From positions 101,071 through 165,070 of the forward strand of contig CALWLA010000002.1 of the NCBI GenBank assembly GCA_944381405.1: 64,000 bases of DNA, given 5' to 3'. This document shows positions 16,991 to 25,283 of the stretch, piece by piece. The notes under the pieces are model-generated. The model saw nothing but the letters and a program-made list of their open reading frames with translations. It was not told the DNA's origin and did no database searches. This stretch comes from an uncultured Lachnospiraceae bacterium. Lineage in GTDB: Bacteria; Bacillota; Clostridia; Lachnospirales; Lachnospiraceae. Position 1 is the first letter of the stretch, and the number at the start of each line of letters is the position of its first letter. Made by a program: the position numbers and the translations under genes.

Positions 16991-18130
16991 TTAAGCTTCC
17001 TCGTCCTCAGCGGTCTCCACATCGGTGTAAGCGTCAACCACATCCTCTTCCTTCGGCTCAGCCTTTTCCTTTCTTGCAGGAGCGGTCAGGGCCTTGATGG
17101 AAAGAGAGATCTTCTTTTCATCGGGGTTGAAGTCCGTTACCTTTGCTTCGATCTCATCGCCTACCTTCAGCACATCTCCCGGCTTTTCCACACGCTCGTT
17201 GGAGATCTGGGATACATGCAGCAGTGCGTCGATGCCCGGCTCCAGGTTGATGAATGCGCCAAAGTCAGCCAGTCTTGCGACCTTACCCTTCACCACATTG
17301 CCTACGGCGTATTTGGTAGCAGCCAGTACCCAGGGGTTCTCCTCCGGGAACTTTCTGGTAAGCGCGATACGGTCGTCGGAGATATCCTTGATCATGACCT
17401 TCAGCTGCTCGCCGGACTTGTAAACCTTCTTCGGGTTCTCGGTCCTGCCCCAGCCCATCTCAGAAATGTGAAGCAGTCCGTCTGCTCCGCCAAGATCGAT
17501 GAATGCGCCGAAATCGGTAATGTTCTTGACAGTACCCTCGATCACGTCTCCTACATGGATGCGCTCCATGAGAGCCTGCTTTGCCTCAGCCTTCTGCTGG
17601 ATGATAAGGCGTTTTCTGTCGCCGATGACTCTGCGCTTCTGGGGATTGTACTCGGTGATAACGAACTGAATCTCCTGACCTGCATACTTGGTCAGGTCTC
17701 TCTCATACATATCGGAAACAAGGCTTGCGGGAATGAATACTCTGCATCCCTCGAAGTCTACGGACAGACCGCCATTGACTGCCTTTTCTACGGTGCCGGT
17801 AACCACTTCCTCGTTCTCGAAAGCGTCCCGGACGCGCTGCTGGCTCTTTTCAGCGATCACGTCTCTGTGGCTCAGAGCCACAAGGCCCTCGCCGTCGTTG
17901 ACCTTTCTGACCTTTGCCTCAACCTCGTCGCCGACCTTGACAACAGTGGTGAGGTCCAGGGAGGAATCAGCAGAATAATCTGCCCGGGTGATAACGCCAT
18001 CGGACTTGTAGCCGATATTCAGCACAATAACGTCCGGCTTAACATCTATAACCTTGCCTGTGACCACCTCTCCTGTACGTATTGTTTTGAAAGATTCATT
18101 GAGCATATCTTCAAAACTCATTTCTGACAT
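16991..18130 (-). CDS. rpsA: Ribosomal protein S1-like protein with four S1 domains
   Basis: This 379-residue protein has four OB-fold S1 domains starting near residues 19, 104, 191 and 276 (for example GTVKNITDFGAFIDLGGADGLLHISEM and GKVARLADFGAFINLEPGIDALLHVSQ). An acidic tail ends DVETAEDEEA. Clostridial S1 homologues of this size take part in translation initiation and RNA binding. In many Clostridia ispH and rpsA are fused in one gene. Here they are separate and overlap by 20 nt, with the GGAGG of rpsA inside the ispH end. Confidence 0.94.
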   Translation of the reverse strand: MSEMSFEDMLNESFKTIRTGEVVTGKVIDVKPDVIVLNIGYKSDGVITRADYSADSSLDLTTVVKVGDEVEAKVRKVNDGEGLVALSHRDVIAEKSQQRVRDAFENEEVVTGTVEKAVNGGLSVDFEGCRVFIPASLVSDMYERDLTKYAGQEIQFVITEYNPQKRRVIGDRKRLIIQQKAEAKQALMERIHVGDVIEGTVKNITDFGAFIDLGGADGLLHISEMGWGRTENPKKVYKSGEQLKVMIKDISDDRIALTRKFPEENPWVLAATKYAVGNVVKGKVARLADFGAFINLEPGIDALLHVSQISNERVEKPGDVLKVGDEIEAKVTDFNPDEKKISLSIKALTAPARKEKAEPKEEDVVDAYTDVETAEDEEA

Positions 18131-18983
18131 AGTTTAGAACCTCCTCGATTATGCTTTTTGGGGTTGAAGCCCCTGCAGTAATACCAACGCAACGCACAGA
18201 ATTCCAATCAATATCCAAATCTTCGGCAGACTGGATAAAATATGTTTTTTCACAAACAGCGCGACAGATATCATACAGCTTCGCTGTGTTTGAGGAATTT
18301 CTTCCGCCGATCACCAGCATGACATCGCATTCCCCGGCAAGCTCCGCCGCTTCCTTCTGCCTCATTTGGGTCGCATTGCAAATTGTATTGATAATATCCA
18401 TATTATATTGCTTTTTCTTTAAAATAGCAACAACATCTTCAAATTTTTGTGCACTAAAAGTGGTCTGGGAAACCAGGCAGATTCTGCAATTTTTATCAAA
18501 ATCAAGCTTTTCCGCCTCCTCCGGCGTCTCGATCACCAGGGCGTCGCCGCCGATCTGTCCCAGAATGCCCACCACCTCAGGGTGCTTTCCGGAGCCTGTG
18601 ATCAGGAGCCTTTCTCCCTTTTCGTAGTGCTCCCGGACGATCTTGTGGATCTTCCGTACATAAGGACAGGTGGCGTCCGCCACCAGCGCGCCGGTTTCCG
18701 GGGCTGACAAAAGCTCGTAAACCTCGTTTCCCACGCCGTGGGCCCGGATCACCACCACCGCGTCCCGCAGCTGTCCCTGCCGGGCCATCCGACAGAGGGT
18801 CTCATAATCCTCGATGACCTCCACGCCCTGCTGCCGCAGCCTCCCCACCACCAGATCGTTGTGCACGATGGGGCCATAGGTGTAGATCTTTCTGTTTCCC
18901 TCCGCAATGGCGGCTTCCACCATATCCACCGCTCTCTGAACGCCGTAGCAGAAACCTGCGGTCTTCGCTGTTCTGATCTCCAT
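18111..18983 (-). CDS. ispH: 4-hydroxy-3-methylbut-2-enyl diphosphate reductase
   Basis: The last enzyme of the MEP isoprenoid pathway, a 4Fe-4S reductase that makes IPP and DMAPP. It has 290 residues. The cluster cysteines are Cys12 (AGFCYGVQRAV), the one in DATCPYVRKIHK and the one in INTICNATQMRQ. The substrate-site histidines are in PIVHNDLV and IRAHGV. The start lies 3 nt after the cmk stop, so the genes are tightly coupled. Confidence 0.97.
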   Translation of the reverse strand: MEIRTAKTAGFCYGVQRAVDMVEAAIAEGNRKIYTYGPIVHNDLVVGRLRQQGVEVIEDYETLCRMARQGQLRDAVVVIRAHGVGNEVYELLSAPETGALVADATCPYVRKIHKIVREHYEKGERLLITGSGKHPEVVGILGQIGGDALVIETPEEAEKLDFDKNCRICLVSQTTFSAQKFEDVVAILKKKQYNMDIINTICNATQMRQKEAAELAGECDVMLVIGGRNSSNTAKLYDICRAVCEKTYFIQSAEDLDIDWNSVRCVGITAGASTPKSIIEEVLNYVRNEF

Positions 18984-18986
18984 GGT

Positions 18987-19694
18987 CTATGCCTGCTCCT
19001 TTACCATTCCCTGTTCCTTCTGTTTTTCAGAAAGCGCTTTGAGGATCTGCTCCGTCACCTCTGCCTCCGAAAGCCCGGAACTGTCCAGGAGCACCGCGTC
19101 CTCCGCCGCCTTAAGGGGAGCGTTTGCCCGATGGGAATCCTGATAGTCCCTGGCCTCGATGTCCTGAAGGATCTCCGGAAGGGTAGCCTCTCCCAGCTTG
19201 CCCTGCTCCTGAAGCTGGACGTAGCGGCGTTCTGCCCGGATCCTGGGACTCGCTGTCAGAAACACCTTCAGGGTGGCCTCCGGCAGCACCACCGTTCCGA
19301 TGTCCCTGCCGTCCATGATCACATTCTGATGCCGGGCCAGCTCTCTCTGAAGCTCCAGAAGATGCGCCCGCACCGCTGCGTACCTGGAAGATGCCGAAGC
19401 CATGGCGGAAACCGCCTCGGTCCTGATCTCGCCGGTCACGTCCCTGCCGTTGACGAACACATGCTGCAGCCCATCCTGGTATGCCAGTTTGACCTCCGCC
19501 TGTCCCACCGCTTCCGCGATGCCCTTTTCATCCTCCGGCGCAAGTCCCTTCTCCAGAAAATAAACTGCCAGGGCCCGGTACATGGCCCCTGTGTCCACAT
19601 ATACATAGGACAGCCGCTCCGCCACCGCCTTGGCGATGGTGGATTTTCCGGCCCCGGCGGGGCCGTCAATGGCAATGCTGTATAGTCCCTTCAT
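18987..19694 (-). CDS. cmk: Cytidylate kinase
   Basis: Phosphorylates CMP and dCMP. From the ATG at 19694 (GGGAGGG upstream) it has 235 residues. The P-loop is GPAGAGKST (residues 11-19). DTGAMYRA and GRDIGTVVLPEA are the CMP-binding and lid blocks of the family. The operon order nitroreductase-cmk-ispH-rpsA gives it only a 16-nt gap to the upstream gene. Confidence 0.96.
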   Translation of the reverse strand: MKGLYSIAIDGPAGAGKSTIAKAVAERLSYVYVDTGAMYRALAVYFLEKGLAPEDEKGIAEAVGQAEVKLAYQDGLQHVFVNGRDVTGEIRTEAVSAMASASSRYAAVRAHLLELQRELARHQNVIMDGRDIGTVVLPEATLKVFLTASPRIRAERRYVQLQEQGKLGEATLPEILQDIEARDYQDSHRANAPLKAAEDAVLLDSSGLSEAEVTEQILKALSEKQKEQGMVKEQA

Positions 19695-19710
19695 GAGGAT
19701 CCCTCCCGTT

Positions 19711-20220
19711 TTACGCAAAATATTTTACCTTTTCCGGCTCAAAATAGCCTCTTGCCGCCGGCTGCTCCGCCGGTACGCCCACGGCGATCACCGCCAGCGG
19801 AACGCTGTCTACGGAAAAAAGCTGCTGCATCTTCTGGGCCCGCTCCTCGTTGGGGTAAAGTCCGCACCAGCAGGTGCCATAGCCAAGAGCCTCTGCCTCC
19901 AGCAGCAGGTTTTCAATGGCTGCGCCGCAGTCCTGAGGCCAGAAAGCGCCGCATCTGCCCTCCTGCACCTTGGGAAGGCCGCAGACCACGATGGCGGCCG
20001 ATGCGGTTTTCAGCATCTGGGTATAGGGACTCACCTCCGTAATGGCCTCCATCAGCTCCCGGTTCGTTACCACAAGGAACTCCCAGGGCCGCAGGTTCTG
20101 GGCGCTGGGAGCCATCATGGCCGCTTCCAGCATTTTTTCAAAGTCCTCCCTAGGGATCACCGCGCCCTCCTGATACTTCCGGATGCTCCTTCTCCCGCGG
20201 ATGCCTTCTGATATATTCAT
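19711..20220 (-). CDS. Nitroreductase family protein
   Basis: A 169-residue FMN-dependent oxidoreductase of the short nitroreductase type. RRSIRKYQ at residues 10-17 is the FMN phosphate site, APSAQNLRPWEF a second FMN contact, and GYGTCWCGLYP the conserved C-terminal part. Natural substrates are unknown for most members. It starts at 20220 after AAGGAGG and heads the cmk-ispH-rpsA operon, downstream of a structured leader. Confidence 0.92.
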   Translation of the reverse strand: MNISEGIRGRRSIRKYQEGAVIPREDFEKMLEAAMMAPSAQNLRPWEFLVVTNRELMEAITEVSPYTQMLKTASAAIVVCGLPKVQEGRCGAFWPQDCGAAIENLLLEAEALGYGTCWCGLYPNEERAQKMQQLFSVDSVPLAVIAVGVPAEQPAARGYFEPEKVKYFA

Positions 20221-20261
20221 ATGGTTTTCCTCCTTACGATCGTCTCGATCATCGTTATGGC

Positions 20262-20345
20262 ATTAAAATAACCGCCCCCGGCCAAGGATTGCGGTTATCT
20301 TAATCACATCTAAAGGCTAACCGTCTATTGCGGTAGCAGATTTCT
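20262..20345 (-). promoter_or_regulatory. Structured leader with mutually exclusive hairpins before nitroreductase-cmk-ispH-rpsA
   Basis: Reading the minus strand 5' to 3', four segments occur in order. Segment 1 is CTACCGC (20330-20336), 2 is ACGGTTAGCC (20315-20324), 3 is GATAACCGC (20291-20299) and 4 is GCGGTTATTTT (20265-20275). Segment 1 can pair with 2, 2 with 3 (CGGTTA/TAACCG) and 3 with 4 (TAACCGC/GCGGTTA). Segment 4 runs into TTTTAATG, like a weak terminator. This is the logic of an attenuator or riboswitch. I do not recognise it as a known class. Confidence 0.5.
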
Positions 20346-20353
20346 ACATTTCG

Positions 20354-20381
20354 ATTATACCATATCTGTTCCCGGTGTCAA
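20354..20381 (-). promoter_or_regulatory. Promoter of the nitroreductase-cmk-ispH-rpsA operon
   Basis: Perfect TTGACA and TATAAT with a 16-nt spacer on the minus strand. The predicted 5' leader is about 125 nt. Confidence 0.88.
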
Positions 20382-20526
20382 CTTCTTACACCCGAACAAA
20401 CTGCATTTTCGTATAGAAATCCTCGTAAGCGACCTTTTTCACCAAGGCTTGACTGGTATCGGAAGTTATGGTATATTTGGTTGCGTTGCAAACGCAGCCC
20501 AACCCAAAGAGCATTTAATTTCAAAT

Positions 20527-20600
20527 CGGGGTGTGGCCCAGCTTGGTAGGGCGCTTGATTTGGGATCAAGAGGTCGCAAGTTCAAATCTTGTCACCCCGA
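20527..20600 (+). tRNA. tRNA-Pro (anticodon TGG)
   Basis: Acceptor CGGGGTG/CACCCCG, anticodon stem CTTGA/TCAAG with loop TTTGGGA, T loop TTCAAAT and discriminator A. The anticodon is TGG. Confidence 0.95.
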
Positions 20601-20624
20601 TTTGGGATTAAAAGTTCAAAACAG

Positions 20625-20675
20625 AAAAAGTCTCAAAAGCCTTTATTTTTAAGCGAGCTTTTGAGGCTTTTTTTC
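20625..20675. terminator. Bidirectional terminator between tRNA-Pro and the bile salt hydrolase gene
   Basis: Stem AGTCTCAAAAGC/GCTTTTGAGGCT with T runs on both sides serves the convergent tRNA and hydrolase genes. Confidence 0.85.
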
Positions 20676-20695
20676 TGTCAGGATAATTAAAATTT

Positions 20696-21685
20696 TCAGG
20701 ATTTGCTATCCTGCTGCCAGCGAAACTGCTGCCCTTCCACCAGCGGAAAACGGAAGAGACTGCCGCTCTCCAGATCCTCCCGGTGCATGTCCACCCCGGT
20801 GATCTGATTGTTCCCGTAGGTCTTGTAATAATACACGCCCGCATCCGCATCCACACAGCAGGAATAGGTGGTCATGTCCATCCTGCCCTCCGGGGTCACT
20901 ACGCTGCCCTTTACCATGGCTACGGCGTCCAGCATATGGAAAAACTGGGTCACGGAAGCCTCCGGACTCTCCGCTTCCGGCGCATTTGCCCGCAGAAAGG
21001 CCGCCTTTACAAACCTGGAGACCGGAGAATAATCTCCCGGAAGGCCGAAGGCCCCAAGCCCCTGGCCGAAGGGCTTTAAGGAAAGCGCCTTCTGGAACCG
21101 GTTTTCCGGATAGCCCGGCGTCAGGTTCAGATACTGGTTGAGATTCATCAGCTGAAAATCGAATGTGGGGTTATTGGTCAGCACGTTCACCGGATCGTCG
21201 AAAAGCCGGATGCCATCCGCCATGGGCTCCAGAACCAGGGAACGGTTTCTGTCCGCAATGTGCCAGTGAAGGGGCGCAAGGGGCAGCTTTTCGTTAAAGG
21301 GGATCGCCACAAGCCGGGTGTTCCGCAGAAGCGCCTCCGCCTCGTCTACGGTGCTGCAGCTGGACAGCACCCAGGGAATCAGCTCATAGGGCGTCACATT
21401 GTGTCCCTGTTCCTGGGGCTCCGGAAAATAAAAGGCGTTGCCCGGGAAATTCAGCCCCGCCATGCCAAGCCCCTTTTCGTTCACCGCCTCAGCATACAGG
21501 GGATAGTCCTCCACCACGTTTGCCATGCCGATCATGGCATAGCCCGCCGCAGCCGCTTCCTCCTTCCGGTAACGGAACACATACTGTCTCGGGGTGAGGA
21601 CCACCTCCTCCCCGAAGGAATACTCCAGATCCAGATTACGTCCAAAATAAAAATGCTGCTGTGTCATGGCAATGCTGGTACACAT
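20696..21685 (-). CDS. Choloylglycine hydrolase family protein (bile salt hydrolase)
   Basis: A 329-residue Ntn-hydrolase that cleaves the amide bond of glyco- or tauro-conjugated bile acids. The nucleophile Cys2 is exposed after Met removal (MCTSIA). The other catalytic-site residues expected from the C. perfringens enzyme are present: Arg16 and Asp19 (FGRNLDLEYSFGE), Asn79 (GMAGLNFP), Asn171 (LTNNPTFD) and Arg224 (SPVSRFVKAAF). The DLEYSFGE and LPGDYSPVSRF blocks favour bile salt hydrolase over penicillin V acylase. There is no signal peptide, so it is cytoplasmic. It is monocistronic between two terminators. This suggests a vertebrate gut habitat. Confidence 0.93.
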   Translation of the reverse strand: MCTSIAMTQQHFYFGRNLDLEYSFGEEVVLTPRQYVFRYRKEEAAAAGYAMIGMANVVEDYPLYAEAVNEKGLGMAGLNFPGNAFYFPEPQEQGHNVTPYELIPWVLSSCSTVDEAEALLRNTRLVAIPFNEKLPLAPLHWHIADRNRSLVLEPMADGIRLFDDPVNVLTNNPTFDFQLMNLNQYLNLTPGYPENRFQKALSLKPFGQGLGAFGLPGDYSPVSRFVKAAFLRANAPEAESPEASVTQFFHMLDAVAMVKGSVVTPEGRMDMTTYSCCVDADAGVYYYKTYGNNQITGVDMHREDLESGSLFRFPLVEGQQFRWQQDSKS

Positions 21686-21827
21686 GGCTGCGCCTCCTTT
21701 TTCACTGGGCCGTCCTGGGGACGGCTACCGCCAACAGGTTCTCTGTCCATCATACTACAAAACAGTCCCCTTTTCCAGCGCATTGTATTTTCAGTTCCCT
21801 TGTGCTATGCTGTCCCTGACAGACAAA

Positions 21828-21882
21828 GAAAAAGGCCCAGGGGCCCTACATCCTACAAAAAGGCCCAGAGGCCCTACATCAT
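21828..21882 (+). repeat. Tandem duplicated hairpin in the leader of the C_GCAxxG gene
   Basis: Two near-identical 26-27 nt units (AAAAAGGCCCAGGGGCCCTA and AAAAAGGCCCAGAGGCCCTA, each followed by CATC) lie head to tail. Each contains a small GGCCC/GGGCC-type hairpin, and both end just before the ribosome site. Confidence 0.7.
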
Positions 21883-21900
21883 ATCCAGGAGGGAAGCATT

Positions 21901-22317
21901 ATGACAAAACAGGAACTTGCCGCCGAAAAATTCCAGAAGGGCTATAACTGCTGCCAGTCCGTGGCCTGCGCCTTCTGCGAGGAATTCGGCATCTCGGAGC
22001 AGGACATGTTCCGGCTGACGGAGGGCTTCGGCAGCGGCATGGGCGGCCTGCAGGATACCTGCGGCGCCATGATGGGAATCTTTCTCATCATCAGCCTTTC
22101 CAACAGCGCCGGGAATCTGGAGCAGCCCAAGCTCACAAAATTCGACACCTATGACCGGTTTTTAAATGCAGCCGAAGCCTTCAAGGCGGAGAACGGCTCC
22201 CTTTACTGCAGGGATCTGCTGACAGAGGAAGGCCCCCAGCCCCTGCCCTGCTGCATGAAATGCGTTAAAAACGCAGCGGCCTGGCTGGAAAACGTATATT
22301 TTGCCCCAAGATCGTGA
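21901..22317 (+). CDS. C_GCAxxG_C_C family redox-type protein
   Basis: A 138-residue cytoplasmic protein of the C_GCAxxG_C_C family (PF09719). The visible cysteines are the paired Cys in YNCCQSV, one in ACAFCEE, the core DTCGAMMG motif and a C-terminal CCMKCV cluster. Members are thought to bind a metal or take part in redox chemistry, and they often lie near electron-transfer genes. The role is unproven. CCAGGAGGG precedes the ATG by 7 nt. The leader contains a tandem hairpin duplication. It is a single-gene transcript ending in a bidirectional terminator. Confidence 0.85.
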   Translation: MTKQELAAEKFQKGYNCCQSVACAFCEEFGISEQDMFRLTEGFGSGMGGLQDTCGAMMGIFLIISLSNSAGNLEQPKLTKFDTYDRFLNAAEAFKAENGSLYCRDLLTEEGPQPLPCCMKCVKNAAAWLENVYFAPRS

Positions 22318-22320
22318 ATC

Positions 22321-22374
22321 GAAAAGAGCTGCTGTCTGGCAGATATCCTGCTAGGACAACGGCTCTTTTGTTTC
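22321..22374. terminator. Bidirectional terminator
   Basis: Arms AAAAGAGC and GCTCTTTT with an inner TGTC/GACA pairing lie between two convergent genes. T-rich sequence follows on both strands. Confidence 0.7.
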
Positions 22375-22414
22375 AGGTTCCTTCCGTCCTTTCTTCGGTT
22401 CCGGGATCCGCCAG

Positions 22415-23518
22415 TTACTCTGCTGCAATATCCAGGAACAGCCCGTCGATGTCCGGCTCGCTCTCGATCATCTCCGACTCCAGCATAAAGGCAGAGGTCT
22501 TCCGGAAGCCCTCCTTGTCCTTGTCCGTTACTGCGATGCTGAAATCATAATCCTGATACATATCCTCTACCGCCTGCACCTCAAGGTCCAGGGTCTCCGC
22601 CACGATCTCCATGGTTTCCTGCTGATTGTTCTCCATAAAGTCTGCGATGGCATTCTGGGCCTCTATGAGCTTGTCCACGATCTCCGGATGCTCCTCATAA
22701 AAAGCGCCGGTCACCGCCACAGCGATATCCGCGTCGATGAGTCCGTCTCCGTCGGCTACCAGGTGATAGCCTGCCTGCTCTGCCTGATAAGCCGTGGGGC
22801 CTGCCAGCATGGCAACGTCCAAACTACCGCCCTCAAGGCCTGCCATGGCATCCGGAATGGACATGTTCACATAGTCCACATCGTCGATGGTCATGCCTGC
22901 GGTCGCAAGATAAGCTGCCAGCAGCTCATGGAGGTTGGTTCCCACCGGTCCTGCGATGGTCTTGCCCTTAAGGCTTTCCGGCGTCGTCAGGGAATCGTCC
23001 TTGCTGTAAAGGCAGAAGGCTCCCGGGGAACGGCTGTACATATCCACCACCTTGATATCCGCCCCGTTTGCTGCGGACAGGATCACGGAGGTAGCGCCTA
23101 CCGCATAAAGCACCTGTACATCGCCGGAGGCCAGGGCCTGGGTCTGATCCGCGCCGGAGGTGATCTCCGCATATTCCACGGAGATCCCCATGTCCCCAAA
23201 GGTCTTGGCAAAGATCTCCTGATCCCGCTCCACGATGCTGGGCACGTTCAGAGGCGAAGTAACATAGGTAAATACCAGCTTGTCGATGTCGGAAGCGCCT
23301 GCCTGCGCCCCGCCTTCCCCGGCCTCCGGTTCTGCCTCTTCAGACGCCGCCGGTTCTGCCTCCTGCTCTGCCTCTGCTGCTGTCTCAGCCGGGCTTTCGG
23401 AAGCCGCCTCTGTCTCCGCCGGAGCCGCTCCGGTGGTTTCCACTGTCTGGGAGCCGCAGGCTGCAAGGCTTGCTGCCATCATGCTGACAGCTGTCAGCAG
23501 TGCGATCATTTTTTTCAT
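22415..23518 (-). CDS. NitT/TauT-type ABC transporter substrate-binding lipoprotein
   Basis: A 367-residue lipoprotein with signal peptide and lipobox LAAC (Cys21). A Glu/Ala-rich linker (about 22-78) precedes an NMT1/THI5-like periplasmic-binding fold (SGADQTQALASGDVQVLYAVGATSVILSAANG, LKGKTIAGPVGTNLHELLAAYL, MAGLEGGSLDVAMLAGPTAYQ). Relatives bind sulfonates, nitrate, thiamin precursors or riboflavin. It is the last of three ABC genes that follow the FMN-riboswitch genes, so a flavin- or pyrimidine-type ligand is a reasonable guess and no more than that. Confidence 0.88.
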   Translation of the reverse strand: MKKMIALLTAVSMMAASLAACGSQTVETTGAAPAETEAASESPAETAAEAEQEAEPAASEEAEPEAGEGGAQAGASDIDKLVFTYVTSPLNVPSIVERDQEIFAKTFGDMGISVEYAEITSGADQTQALASGDVQVLYAVGATSVILSAANGADIKVVDMYSRSPGAFCLYSKDDSLTTPESLKGKTIAGPVGTNLHELLAAYLATAGMTIDDVDYVNMSIPDAMAGLEGGSLDVAMLAGPTAYQAEQAGYHLVADGDGLIDADIAVAVTGAFYEEHPEIVDKLIEAQNAIADFMENNQQETMEIVAETLDLEVQAVEDMYQDYDFSIAVTDKDKEGFRKTSAFMLESEMIESEPDIDGLFLDIAAE

Positions 23519-23544
23519 AACAAAGTTCCTCCTGAAATATAGAT

Positions 23545-24264
23545 TTATATTTTCTGCTCTTTTAAATCAGCAACGATTTCTCTTTTCATGCGGATAAAGG
23601 GATCTGAAAGAAGATCCCGTTCCCCTGCCGTCTCCTCCAGATCAAAAAGCCGTTTTATCCTGCCATTTTCGATGATGACGATCCGATGCCCCAAAAGCAG
23701 TGCCTCGTCGATGCTGTGGGTCACGAAAAGGATGCTGCAGGCCTCCTCCTGCTGTACCCGGGAAAGCTCCTTCTGCATCTGTTCCCTGGTAAAATGGTCC
23801 AGGGCCGCAAAGGGCTCGTCCATCAGGATCAGAGAGGGTCCGTAGGCCAGCGCTCTCGCCATAGCGACCCGCTGCTGCATACCTCCGGAAAGCTGCTGGG
23901 GCCAGGCCTTTTCAAAGCCCGTAAGCCCAACAGTGGCAACGATCCCGGAAAGAGCCCCCGGCTCCGGCTCCTTTCCTCTCAGACCGAACAAAATGTTCTG
24001 GGTGACATTGAGCCAGGGCATGAGCCGCGGCTCCTGAAACACAAAGGCGGTCCTGTGGGAAGCGCCAAAGGAGATCTCTCCGGAATCCGGCTGTTCAAGC
24101 CCTCCCACGAGCCGAAGCAGGGTGGTCTTTCCGCAGCCGCTCTTTCCCAGCACCACGGTGATCCGTTCCTCCGGTATCTCCAGATCCACGTCCTGAAGGA
24201 CCTGCAGCCTACGGCCATCCACCTCATAGGCCTTTTTCAGATGTCTGATCTCAATCCCAGCCAT
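23545..24264 (-). CDS. NitT/TauT-type ABC transporter ATP-binding protein
   Basis: A 239-residue ABC ATPase of the SsuB/TauB type. It has Walker [11 protein letters not shown]-loop [13 protein letters not shown], signature [15 protein letters not shown], Walker [13 protein letters not shown] and the H-loop [11 protein letters not shown]. The start overlaps the permease stop by 14 nt. It energises uptake by the adjacent permease. Confidence 0.95.
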   Translation of the reverse strand: MAGIEIRHLKKAYEVDGRRLQVLQDVDLEIPEERITVVLGKSGCGKTTLLRLVGGLEQPDSGEISFGASHRTAFVFQEPRLMPWLNVTQNILFGLRGKEPEPGALSGIVATVGLTGFEKAWPQQLSGGMQQRVAMARALAYGPSLILMDEPFAALDHFTREQMQKELSRVQQEEACSILFVTHSIDEALLLGHRIVIIENGRIKRLFDLEETAGERDLLSDPFIRMKREIVADLKEQKI

Positions 24265-25030
24265 TGGCGTAATTTCCTTTCAGGAGCCTGCTGATGAGAA
24301 AGGCGAACAGCCGGTCTGTCAGCAGGCCCACGATCCCGATCACGAAGATTCCCACGATGACCTTATCGGTCCTGGACATCTGCTGTGCGAAAAGGATCAT
24401 ATGTCCAAGGCCCGTAGAGGCCGCCACCATTTCCGCCGCGATGATGGCCCGCCAGCTGTAACCCAGGCCGATGCGCATGCCCACCAGGATATCCGCCGAA
24501 GCATAGGGCAGGATGATGCGGAAAAACCGTTCGCCCCTGCTGTAGCCGAACATGTCTCCTACCTCCAGGAGCCTTGGGTCGCAGCCGGTAAAGCCCTTTA
24601 CGATGTTCAGGTACATAGGAAAAAAAGATGCCAGAAAGATGATGGCGGTTTTTGTGGTCTCCCCGATGCCGCACCAGAGGATCAATAGCGGAATGAGGCT
24701 TAAGGGCGGCACATTCCGGAAAAACTGCAGGATGTATTCAAAATAAGGTCCTGCCCCGGGGCACACTGCCCGCAGCATCCCCAGCACAAAAGCCAGCACA
24801 AAGGCGATGGCAAAGCCCTTGAATACCCTGGCGACACTGATCCCCACATCCGCAAAAAGCTCGCCGGAGACCAGCATCTTCCGGAAGCTGTCCAGGACCT
24901 TTGCCGGAGGCGGCAGCACATAGGCGCTGAAGAGCTCCATGCGGCAGACAAGGTACCACAACACCAGCAACGCCGCTATTCCCATCAGGGGCGGAAAAAA
25001 CCTCCCCTTCCAAAAGGCCGCCTGTTTCAT
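24251..25030 (-). CDS. NitT/TauT-type ABC transporter permease
   Basis: From the ATG at 25030 the protein has 259 residues and about six membrane segments. The EAA loop ([29 protein letters not shown]) contacts the ATPase. The family is the SsuC/TauC permeases. The 40-residue in-frame extension upstream runs back through a terminator hairpin and is not used. AGGA precedes the chosen start. Confidence 0.92.
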   Translation of the reverse strand: MKQAAFWKGRFFPPLMGIAALLVLWYLVCRMELFSAYVLPPPAKVLDSFRKMLVSGELFADVGISVARVFKGFAIAFVLAFVLGMLRAVCPGAGPYFEYILQFFRNVPPLSLIPLLILWCGIGETTKTAIIFLASFFPMYLNIVKGFTGCDPRLLEVGDMFGYSRGERFFRIILPYASADILVGMRIGLGYSWRAIIAAEMVAASTGLGHMILFAQQMSRTDKVIVGIFVIGIVGLLTDRLFAFLISRLLKGNYANGWD

Positions 25031-25106
25031 TCCCACATTCCTCTCTCCTTCATTCCGCCGGTCAGCACCGGCCTGCAGCTTTCTTTCCTCCGGGCCTTCA
25101 GGCATG

Positions 25107-25130
25107 AAAAAAGCGGGCCAAAAGGCCCGC
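25107..25130 (-). terminator. Terminator between the creatininase gene and the ABC operon
   Basis: GCGGGCC/GGCCCGC with a TTTT loop is followed by six Ts on the minus strand. It lies 150 nt past the creatininase stop and 77 nt before the permease start, so it either ends the ribU operon or attenuates the ABC genes. Confidence 0.8.
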
Positions 25131-25283
25131 ATGGAATCCATCTTAATCATATAATCCTATCAGATCATCTTGTTTGGAAACCCCGGCCTTTCCGTCAGAA
25201 ACCCTTTCGGTCAGAAACTGGATGTTTCAATTTTACCGCAAGGGGGCGGAAAGTTCAAGCGTTTCTTTTTTGTCAATCTTCCC

